Shown piece after piece: positions 1 to 4,517 of a stretch of DNA of 6,243 bases. How positions within the stretch are numbered: position 1 is the stretch's first letter; each line of letters starts with the position of its first letter. A program made the translations under genes and the position numbers. Below the pieces are notes generated by a model that saw only the letters and a program-made list of their open reading frames with translations, had not been told where the DNA came from and did no database searches. Source of the stretch: an uncultured cyanobacterium (GTDB lineage: Bacteria; Cyanobacteriota; Cyanobacteriia; Cyanobacteriales; Geitlerinemataceae); assembly GCA_937121005.1 (NCBI GenBank), contig CAKZKB010000092.1, positions 1-6,243 of the forward strand, read 5' to 3'.

Positions 1-945
1 CATAAACCCACCGACGATCGCCGCTTTCGGCGAAAAGGCTTCAGTAAAAATGCTCCCGATCGCGGCCGGAACTTCTGTCACGTTCGCCAACAAAATCCAC
101 AACGCCGCTAACGTATAAATCACCGCCATTAGTGGAACCAACGCCGAAGCCACGGCCCCAATGCGACTAATTCCCCCAATAATTACCAACGCTGCCAACG
201 CCGCCACGATCGCCCCAAACAACCAACTGGGCAAACCGGGAATTACTGCCGACACCGCCGCGTAAGATTGGTTGGCTTGGAACATATTACCCCCGCCAAA
301 AGCTGAAGGAATGCAAAACACCGCAAAGACGATCGCCAGCACTTTTCCTAAAGGACGTAGTTTGCCCCCCAGTCCTCGCGATAGAGTGTACATGGGGCCG
401 CCGCGAATATGGCCGGTGTCGGGATTGACGAGACGATATTTCAACGCCAGCGTACACTCGACGAATTTCGTCGTCATTCCCAACAGTCCCGCCACTGTCA
501 TCCACAGGGCCGCACCGGGGCCGCCCAACTGAATGGCCACGGCCACGCCGGCGATGTTTCCGAGACCGACAGTGGCCGAAAGGGCAGCAGACAGGGCTTG
601 GAAATGGGTGACTTCGCCCGGTTCTTCGGGATCGTCGAAGTGACCCCGTACCACATAAATGGCATGGCTGAAGGCACGAATGTTGATAAACCCCATGCGG
701 AGGGTAAAGAAAGTGGCCGCCACGATCAACCACAGGACGATGAAGGGGATGCCGATGATATCCTGACCGAAGAAGAAGATCCCGGCCATAAATTCGACAA
801 TGGTGGCAAATACTGCATCGATGCGATCGAAGAACGTCGGATTATCGAAGAACGTCGGATTTGGGACTGGCATATCGGCCCCTTGGGCGATCGCAGTAGC
901 GGGCAAGGCCAGCAAGAACAAAGGCAGAAACCAGCGTTTTTTCAT
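1..945 (-). CDS. Alanine/glycine:cation symporter (AGCS family), N-terminal part, cut by the window edge
   Basis: Members of this family use a sodium (or proton) gradient to import alanine or glycine across the inner membrane. Reading left from the ATG at 945-943 gives 315 uninterrupted residues to the window edge; the C-terminal part is missing. Residues 1-20 look like a signal peptide (MKKRWFLPLF, then a hydrophobic stretch ending ATAIA, cleavage likely before Q21). The family is recognised from TLRMGFINIR (81-90), GEVTHFQALSAALSATVGLG (110-129), NIAGVAVAIQLGGPGAALWM (130-149) and GGPMYTLSRGLG (182-193), plus several hydrophobic segments. A signal peptide before the transporter core fits a subgroup seen in cyanobacteria and marine bacteria. 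Residues 29-40 are NPTFFD twice, from an 18-bp duplication. The start has only a weak ribosome site. The gene is divergent from the radical SAM gene. Family is sure; the exact substrate is not. Confidence 0.93.
   Translation of the reverse strand, partial: MKKRWFLPLFLLALPATAIAQGADMPVPNPTFFDNPTFFDRIDAVFATIVEFMAGIFFFGQDIIGIPFIVLWLIVAATFFTLRMGFINIRAFSHAIYVVRGHFDDPEEPGEVTHFQALSAALSATVGLGNIAGVAVAIQLGGPGAALWMTVAGLLGMTTKFVECTLALKYRLVNPDTGHIRGGPMYTLSRGLGGKLRPLGKVLAIVFAVFCIPSAFGGGNMFQANQSYAAVSAVIPGLPSWLFGAIVAALAALVIIGGISRIGAVASALVPLMAVIYTLAALWILLANVTEVPAAIGSIFTEAFSPKAAIVGGFM
826..861. repeat. Perfect 18-bp tandem duplication inside the symporter gene
   Basis: ATCGAAGAACGTCGGATT occurs at 826-843 and again directly at 844-861. 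On the coding strand it keeps the frame and doubles the hexapeptide NPTFFD (residues 29-40), just after the predicted signal peptide and before the first core membrane segment. The lack of any divergence between copies suggests a recent event, or polymorphism. Confidence 0.9.
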
Positions 946-1044
946 AGGATTGTCAAAGGTCAGCGAGCCGCAATTGCGTAGCATTTCGCAACATTCTGGC
1001 ATTCTCGTTGCCGAACCGCAAGTTTCGCGATCGCAGTATGGGTA

Positions 1045-1057
1045 GGGGCAGTGCCCC
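1045..1057. repeat. GC-rich palindrome GGGGCAGTGCCCC
   Basis: The 13 bases form a 5-bp all-GC stem (GGGGC/GCCCC) around AGT, or read as duplex DNA a 6+6 palindrome about one base. It lies 4 bases left of the larger dyad at 1061-1086. No T-run directly follows on either strand, so a classical terminator is unlikely; a regulatory or structural role is conjecture. Confidence 0.45.
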
Positions 1058-1060
1058 CGC

Positions 1061-1086
1061 GTTTAACAACTTTTTTGTTGTCAAAC
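1061..1086. promoter_or_regulatory. Hyphenated dyad in divergent region, candidate operator
   Basis: GTTTAACAAC (1061-1070) and GTTGTCAAAC (1077-1086) are inverted repeats matching at 9 of 10 positions and separated by six T residues. The centre is about 85 bp upstream of the radical SAM start and about 130 bp from the symporter start. A long, AT-rich, nearly symmetric site between divergent genes is typical of a dimeric regulator's operator. No regulator gene is in the window, and an RNA hairpin is the alternative. Confidence 0.4.
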
Positions 1087-1158
1087 CTGCACGGATGCCC
1101 CAGAACGCGGTAAGCTGTAGAGAACCAACAGGCTAAAGAGCGTGAGGCGTACATTTCC

Positions 1159-2739
1159 ATGCGGGTTTTACTGATCAATCCCCGATTTCCCCAAAGTTTC
1201 TGGTCGTTCGAGAAAGCCCTAGAACTGGTCGATCGGCAGGCCCTGCTACCGCCACTGGGCTTAATCACCGTTGCGGCCATTTTGCCCCAGGAGTGGGAGT
1301 TTAAGCTGGCCGATCGCAACGTCCGCGATGTCACCGAAGCCGAGTGGGACTGGGCGCAACTGGTTATCCTCTCGGGCATGATCGTCCAAAAAGAGGATAT
1401 GCTCGTGCATATTCGCGAAGCCAAACTGCGCGGCAAATCCGTTGCGGTAGGCGGCCCCTACGCCACCGCCTTACCCCACGAACTCAAAGAAGTCGGTACG
1501 GACTTTTTGATTTTAGACGAAGGGGAAATCACCCTACCGATGTTTGTCGAAGCCATCGATCGCGGCGACACCGAAGGCATTTTTCGCGCCACAGAAAAGC
1601 CCGACGTGACGACAACGCCAATTCCCCGCTTCGACTTGCTCGATTTCGGCGCTTACGATAATCTGTCGGTGCAGTTTTCTCGCGGTTGCCCGTTTCAGTG
1701 CGAGTTCTGCGATATCATCGTTCTCTACGGTCGCAAGCCCCGTACCAAAACCCCCGAACAGCTTTTAGCCGAACTCGATCGGATCTACGATTTGGGCTGG
1801 CGGCGAACCGTTTTCCTCGTCGATGACAATTTTATCGGCAACAAACGCAACGTTAAACTGTTGTTGCGAGCCGTTAAAGGCTGGATGGAAGAACGAAACC
1901 ATCCATTCCGTTTGACGACGGAAGCCTCGGTGGATTTGGCCCAAGATCCCGAGCTCATGGATCTGATGGCCGAGTGCAATTTTCACAGCGTCTTCGTGGG
2001 TATTGAAACCCCGGATGCTGATAGTTTGGCGGTGACAAAGAAGTTCCAAAATACCCGCGATCCGTTAATTGAATCGATAAATGCAATTAACACCGCCGGG
2101 CTGCGACTGATGGCCGGATTTATTATCGGTTTCGATGGCGAAAAACCGGGGGCGGGCGATCGCATTGTGGAATTTGTCGAACAAACCAGCATCCCCATGG
2201 CGATGATGAGTATGCTGCAAGTGCTCCCCGATACCGCCCTCATGCACCGCCTCAAAAAAGAAGGGCGCTTGCTCGATCGCTCGGCCGGGGGGACGCAAAC
2301 CGCGTTGATGAATTTCATTCCTACTCGCCCTATGGAAGATATCGCCCGCGAGTACATCGATGCTTTTTGGAAACTCTACGATCCGGTGCGCTATCTCGAT
2401 CGCACCTATCGCCATTTTATGACCATGGGCGAACCGCGTAACAAAATTAAGTTACGCAAACTCGATCGCGCTAGCCTGAAAGCCCTACTGACCGTTTTCT
2501 GGTTGCAAGGCGTAGTTCGCGCCTCGCGCTGGAAATTCTGGCATCATTTAGTCAGCATTTTGCGCCACAAACCTAGCCATTTTGGTCTCTATATTTCTAC
2601 CTGCGCCCTGGCCGAGCACTTTTTAGAATACCGTCAAATCGTCCGCGACAACATCACCGCTCAATTGGAGGAATATCTAGCAGCGAAGGCTCAAAAAGAA
2701 GAGCGAGAAGAAAGTCAGGCCGAAGCCGCAGCGGCCTGA
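1159..2739 (+). CDS. B12-binding-domain radical SAM protein with C-terminal DUF4070-like region
   Basis: 526 residues. Residues 1-140 form a Rossmann-like cobalamin-binding domain: RVLLINPRFP at 2-11, LPPLGLITVAAIL at 30-42, VAVGGPYATALP at 95-106 and FLILDEGE at 116-123. It lacks the DxHxxG loop, as is usual in class B radical SAM methylases. The radical SAM core follows, with Cys177, Cys181 and Cys184 (CPFQCEFC) to hold the 4Fe-4S cluster that cleaves S-adenosylmethionine, and further core segments VDDNFIGNK (221-229) and FVGIETPD (279-286). The C-terminal part (about 300-490) resembles DUF4070; a Glu/Ala-rich tail ends the protein. Such enzymes methylate unactivated carbons or rearrange skeletons. 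Hopanoid C-2 methylase (HpnP) is in this broad group, but cyanobacteria carry several paralogues and I cannot assign a substrate. Start: ATG with the conserved MRVLLINP opening. The gene stands alone, convergent with the PAP2 gene. Confidence 0.93.
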   Translation: MRVLLINPRFPQSFWSFEKALELVDRQALLPPLGLITVAAILPQEWEFKLADRNVRDVTEAEWDWAQLVILSGMIVQKEDMLVHIREAKLRGKSVAVGGPYATALPHELKEVGTDFLILDEGEITLPMFVEAIDRGDTEGIFRATEKPDVTTTPIPRFDLLDFGAYDNLSVQFSRGCPFQCEFCDIIVLYGRKPRTKTPEQLLAELDRIYDLGWRRTVFLVDDNFIGNKRNVKLLLRAVKGWMEERNHPFRLTTEASVDLAQDPELMDLMAECNFHSVFVGIETPDADSLAVTKKFQNTRDPLIESINAINTAGLRLMAGFIIGFDGEKPGAGDRIVEFVEQTSIPMAMMSMLQVLPDTALMHRLKKEGRLLDRSAGGTQTALMNFIPTRPMEDIAREYIDAFWKLYDPVRYLDRTYRHFMTMGEPRNKIKLRKLDRASLKALLTVFWLQGVVRASRWKFWHHLVSILRHKPSHFGLYISTCALAEHFLEYRQIVRDNITAQLEEYLAAKAQKEEREESQAEAAAA

Positions 2740-2741
2740 TT
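2713..2741. terminator. Hairpin over the radical SAM stop codon, possible terminator of the convergent PAP2 transcript
   Basis: TCAGGCCG (2715-2722) pairs perfectly with CGGCCTGA (2732-2739) around a 9-base loop. A G·T and an A-T pair can extend it to 2713 and 2741. The right arm includes the TGA stop of the radical SAM gene. On the plus strand a G-rich repeat follows, not a T-run. On the minus strand the hairpin is followed by CTTTCTTCT, closer to an intrinsic terminator, about 26 bases past the PAP2 stop. It may end the minus transcript and protect the 3' end of the plus transcript; neither is proven. Confidence 0.45.
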
Positions 2742-2762
2742 AGGGGATTAGGGGGATGGGGA
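2739..2762. repeat. G-rich short repeat between convergent genes
   Basis: ATTAGGGG (2739-2746), ATTAGGGGG (2747-2755) and ATGGGGA (2756-2762) form an imperfect tandem array filling nearly all of the 27-bp gap between the two convergent stop codons. The style resembles the G-run array upstream of the PAP2 gene at 3546-3612. Confidence 0.6.
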
Positions 2763-2766
2763 GAAA

Positions 2767-3519
2767 TTAATATTCATCCTTCATCCTTCCTACTTCATCC
2801 TTTTTCTGCAAAGTGGCAATTTTCTTGCCAATTTCTAGAGACAAAATGCAACTGACCAGCCACACTAACCCGGCGGCGAAACCGGCCGCTACGTCGGTGG
2901 GCCAGTGAACGCCCAAGTAGAGGCGACTGGTACCGATCGCGACCACAATTAATGTCGCCAACGCCAGCAGCCAACCTTGGTAGGGTCGGAACCGGGCCGC
3001 TAGCCAGTAACCGATGAAGCCGTACACCACCATAGACATCATGGCATGACCGCTCGGAAAGCTGTAGTGGCGGACTTCGACCACTCGTTCCCAGAGTTCC
3101 GGGCGAGCCCGACCGAACAGTTCTTTAAGCCAGAAGTTGAGCCCCAAGGCCCCCAAAGCCGCGATCGCCATGGTAGCCGCTTCTCCCCAACGCCGCCGCC
3201 TGATAAAGCCGACGATAAAGGCCACGCTGATGATAATCAGGGCCAGGGGATCGCCCCCGGCGGTGACGATCGCGAACAGGCGATCGAGGGCCGGAGTACG
3301 GATACTCTCAAATATCTGCAAAACCGCCATATCCAGCGCCCGCGTTTCTTTTTCCAGCACCTCTTCGGCAATTTCGGCAAACACCCAGGACGCAAAAGCC
3401 GCGATCGCCAAGCCAACGATCCAGGTCAACGACAGCAACGGAAACAAGCGGGCGCGTACCCGTTCTCGCCAAAATTGAATCAGACGATCGCTGAGATCGC
3501 GAAAAAAACGAATCCACAC
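2767..3519 (-). CDS. PAP2-superfamily membrane phosphatase
   Basis: 250 residues from a GTG start. Type 2 phosphatidic acid phosphatase-like enzymes remove phosphate from membrane lipids or polyprenyl (undecaprenyl) diphosphate at the outer face of the membrane. All three motifs are present: KX6RP (K132 to R139-P140, KELFGRARP), PSGH (155-158) and SRX5H (S198-R199 to H205, then WPTD with D209). About six hydrophobic segments surround them. Start choice: the frame stays open upstream to a TTG at 3633, but those 38 codons come from G-run repeats and give a Pro-rich stretch unlike the family. The GTG at 3519-3517 has AGAGGA 9 bases before it (complement of 3529-3534) and leads straight into WIRFFRDLSDRL. 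The last residues (KKDEVGRMKDEY) are encoded by GGATGAA repeats. It lies 155 bp after the DUF3172 gene and may share its transcript. Substrate unknown. Confidence 0.92.
   Translation of the reverse strand: MWIRFFRDLSDRLIQFWRERVRARLFPLLSLTWIVGLAIAAFASWVFAEIAEEVLEKETRALDMAVLQIFESIRTPALDRLFAIVTAGGDPLALIIISVAFIVGFIRRRRWGEAATMAIAALGALGLNFWLKELFGRARPELWERVVEVRHYSFPSGHAMMSMVVYGFIGYWLAARFRPYQGWLLALATLIVVAIGTSRLYLGVHWPTDVAAGFAAGLVWLVSCILSLEIGKKIATLQKKDEVGRMKDEY
2773..2800. repeat. Heptanucleotide tandem repeat forming the 3' end of the PAP2 gene
   Basis: Four 7-bp units on the plus strand: TTCATCC (2773-2779), TTCATCC (2780-2786), TTCCTAC (2787-2793, two changes) and TTCATCC (2794-2800). On the other strand the unit is GGATGAA. 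Degenerate 7-bp tandem repeats are the hallmark of the short tandemly repeated repetitive (STRR) sequences described in cyanobacteria. The array is inside the coding frame and supplies the last charged residues of the PAP2 protein, just before the TAA. Confidence 0.8.
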
Positions 3520-3528
3520 AGTTAGGTT

Positions 3529-3534
3529 TCCTCT
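3529..3534 (-). promoter_or_regulatory. Ribosome binding site deciding the PAP2 start
   Basis: AGAGGA on the minus strand lies 9 bases before the GTG at 3519. It is the only good Shine-Dalgarno sequence near the 5' end of this frame and supports the short form over the upstream TTG at 3633. Confidence 0.6.
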
Positions 3535-3545
3535 GATACTGCAAC

Positions 3546-3612
3546 GGGGAATTGGGGGATTGGGGGGATTGGGGGGACAAGGGGACAAGGGGACAAGGAG
3601 AGGGGGAGAAAG
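3546..3612. repeat. G-run tandem array, G-quadruplex-prone, upstream of the PAP2 gene
   Basis: The plus strand reads as G-runs of 4 to 6 separated by ATT and then by ACAA: three ATTGGGGG(G) units (3551-3576), two ACAAGGGG units plus a partial third (3577-3598), then GAGAGGGGGAGAAAGG. At least six runs of four or more G with loops of 3-5 bases would let the plus strand fold as a G-quadruplex. It ends 26 bp upstream of the PAP2 start, so the G-rich strand is the template of that gene and its leader RNA would be C-rich. Confidence 0.75.
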
Positions 3613-3639
3613 GTTTACGGACTTATAGGACAAAGCCCA

Positions 3640-3667
3640 CCCTAAAACCTAATCCCTAAAACCTAAT
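3640..3667. repeat. Perfect 14-bp tandem duplication between DUF3172 and PAP2 genes
   Basis: CCCTAAAACCTAAT occurs at 3640-3653 and directly again at 3654-3667, and can be read as alternating 7-bp units CCCTAAA and ACCTAAT. It begins 8 bp past the DUF3172 stop codon (3675-3677, minus strand). Together with the G-run array it fills most of the 155-bp gap between the two minus-strand genes. A TATAAG on the minus strand (complement of 3623-3628) could be a -10 element for the PAP2 gene, but I see no matching -35. Confidence 0.75.
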
Positions 3668-3674
3668 ACCTCAA

Positions 3675-4169
3675 TTAAAAGCGATCGCTCTCCGGTGCGG
3701 GCGCGCCGAGTCCGGGGCGATCGAGAAAATCGTTGCCTTCCCCAGAATTTTGATAGATACACTCGACCGTCGGATTGTCTTCCAGTTCGCCCGTGTAGCC
3801 GAAGGTGTTGAGGCGGTTTTTGCAATCGCGCACCTGTTCGGAGGTGATGAGGTTGCGGCGTTCTAAAATTGCCCAGTTGTTGCGGCGCAGCACGCAGCCG
3901 GGCTCCATTTTCGGTTGCCCCACATAAACGTTAAAGGGATTGAGGGTGACGTAAATGCGGCTTTGGATAGAAATGGCGCTGGCCCCGTACTGGACGCAGA
4001 CCTCGGGGTTGGGGGCGCTGCGATCGAGAAACTCCCGCGAGGCGAAGTTTTGGGGGCTGAGGTTGGACGAGGAACTAAAAGCAATACCAATGCCCACCCC
4101 CAAGACGAACACGCCCCCGAAAATGGCCAGGGACGCATAGTTAAAGCTAGACTTCGATCGTCGATTCAT
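3675..4169 (-). CDS. DUF3172-family single-TM protein, function unknown
   Basis: 164 residues from the ATG. A short basic N-terminus (MNRRSKSSFNY) precedes one membrane segment (about 11-31, ASLAIFGGVFVLGVGIGIAF), then a soluble domain that is probably periplasmic or lumenal. Recognisable family segments are SPQNFASREFLDRSAPNPE (38-56), VTLNPFNVYV (74-83), GCVLRRNNWAILERRNL (91-107), TSEQVRDCKNRLNTFGYTG (109-127) and ECIYQN (136-141). This matches DUF3172, a conserved family I know from cyanobacteria; no function is established to my knowledge. Four cysteines (58, 92, 116, 137) lie in the soluble domain and could make two disulfides. The frame extends to a GTG at 4202, adding 11 residues; I prefer the ATG because the basic-then-hydrophobic start fits the family. 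The C-terminal 20 residues are Pro/Gly/Asp-rich and probably disordered. Confidence 0.88.
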   Translation of the reverse strand: MNRRSKSSFNYASLAIFGGVFVLGVGIGIAFSSSSNLSPQNFASREFLDRSAPNPEVCVQYGASAISIQSRIYVTLNPFNVYVGQPKMEPGCVLRRNNWAILERRNLITSEQVRDCKNRLNTFGYTGELEDNPTVECIYQNSGEGNDFLDRPGLGAPAPESDRF

Positions 4170-4219
4170 ATCCGTCGGTTTTAAGCAGTTCGCAAATCTC
4201 ACTCCCTACAGTATGCCCG

Positions 4220-4243
4220 ATCGCCGCCCAGATGGGGGGCGAT
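4220..4243. repeat. Inverted repeat upstream of the DUF3172 gene
   Basis: ATCGCCGCCC (4220-4229) and GGGGGGCGAT (4234-4243) pair at 9 of 10 positions around a 4-base AGAT loop. If transcribed leftwards it would be a stable hairpin in the DUF3172 leader, 51-74 bases before the ATG (18-41 before the alternative GTG). No T-run follows on either strand, so it is not an obvious terminator. Confidence 0.45.
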
Positions 4244-4388
4244 GGCAAGCTAATTCGGCCGGGGCGATCGTTCCCAGTTCAATAAATTTAGATACAGAAA
4301 ACTCCATCGACCCCAACAGCAACGCCAACTCCATAAGCAGTACAAATTACTACTATCGACCCCGCTTTATTCTCCCCTCCATGCCCCT

Positions 4389-4417
4389 TTGACAACTTCA
4401 TCCGGCCTCGATACACA
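4389..4417 (+). promoter_or_regulatory. Upstream sigma70-like promoter candidate for the MscS-type gene
   Basis: A perfect TTGACA (4389-4394) is followed after 17 bases by TACACA (4412-4417), a weak -10. It is the poorer of two candidates, and its -10 lies 100 bp upstream of the start codon. Confidence 0.3.
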
Positions 4418-4436
4418 ATTCTTTAATATTTTTTCA

Positions 4437-4465
4437 TTGACAAACTCAAAATACATCGTTAAAGT
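4437..4465 (+). promoter_or_regulatory. Proximal sigma70-like promoter candidate for the MscS-type gene
   Basis: A perfect TTGACA (4437-4442) with a 17-bp spacer to TAAAGT (4460-4465, 4 of 6 matches to TATAAT), preceded by an AT-rich tract (4418-4436) that could act as an UP-like element. Transcription would start near 4472, giving a leader of about 45 bases that includes the hairpin at 4485-4504. Confidence 0.45.
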
Positions 4466-4484
4466 CGAGTCAAAAACCGAACGA

Positions 4485-4504
4485 CGTACACCCAAAGATG
4501 TACG
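4485..4504 (+). promoter_or_regulatory. Leader hairpin abutting the ribosome site of the MscS-type gene
   Basis: CGTACA (4485-4490) pairs perfectly with TGTACG (4499-4504) around an 8-base loop. The last G of the right arm is the first G of the Shine-Dalgarno GGGAG (4504-4508), so the fold touches the ribosome site. As DNA it is also a short dyad that could be an operator. A 6-bp stem is modest and could occur by chance. Confidence 0.35.
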
Positions 4505-4508
4505 GGAG
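4504..4508 (+). promoter_or_regulatory. Shine-Dalgarno GGGAG of the MscS-type gene
   Basis: GGGAG ends 9 bases before the ATG at 4518 and fixes that start; the signal peptide begins directly after it. Confidence 0.6.
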
Positions 4509-4517
4509 CCACAACCC

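Larger units (their letters stand above)
946..1158. other. Divergent intergenic region between symporter and radical SAM gene
   Basis: These 213 bases lie between two divergent genes and must hold both promoters. A weak sigma70-like pair facing the symporter is TTGCGG (complement of 1016-1021), 17-bp spacer, CAGAAT (complement of 993-998). I found no convincing -35/-10 pair for the plus-strand radical SAM gene; its start at 1159 has only a GAGG at 1144-1147, 11 bases upstream. The region also holds a HIP1 octamer (1027-1034), a GC hairpin (1045-1057) and a dyad (1061-1086), listed separately. No small ORF or RNA gene stands out. Confidence 0.5.
4170..4517. other. Divergent intergenic region between DUF3172 and the MscS-type gene
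   Basis: 348 bases with no credible coding sequence. Contents: a 10-bp-arm hairpin (4220-4243) in the upstream region of the DUF3172 gene, two TTGACA-type promoter candidates facing the channel gene (4389-4417 and 4437-4465), a small leader hairpin (4485-4504) and the channel's ribosome site (4504-4508). I saw no convincing -35/-10 pair for DUF3172. From about 4260 the region is more AT-rich than its surroundings, as expected of promoter DNA. Confidence 0.5.

Noticed and set aside
409..981. A 190-codon plus-strand open frame over the symporter gene
   Set aside because: The minus-strand frame encodes clear AGCS family motifs without interruption; this frame has no recognisable domain and a composition typical of an antisense shadow.
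960..1436. A 158-codon minus-strand frame overlapping the radical SAM start and the intergenic region
   Set aside because: It overlaps the conserved B12-binding domain of the radical SAM gene and shows no recognisable family; it is treated as a shadow.
3520..3633. N-terminal extension of the PAP2 protein to the TTG at 3633
   Set aside because: The 38 extra residues come from G-run repeats (Pro-rich), and the GTG at 3519 has a good ribosome site and leads straight into the family-like sequence.
2739..3667. Possible CRISPR array in the repeat-rich stretches
   Set aside because: The units are 7-14 bp tandem repeats without unique spacers of regular length, and there is no cas gene nearby.
4170..4202. 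GTG start 11 codons upstream for the DUF3172 protein
   Set aside because: Possible, but the ATG gives the expected short basic N-terminus before the membrane segment, and the GTG has AGGGA almost touching it, too close for normal initiation.
4485..4504. Leader of the channel gene as a riboswitch
   Set aside because: The predicted leader is only about 45 bases with one 6-bp stem and matches no riboswitch architecture I know.
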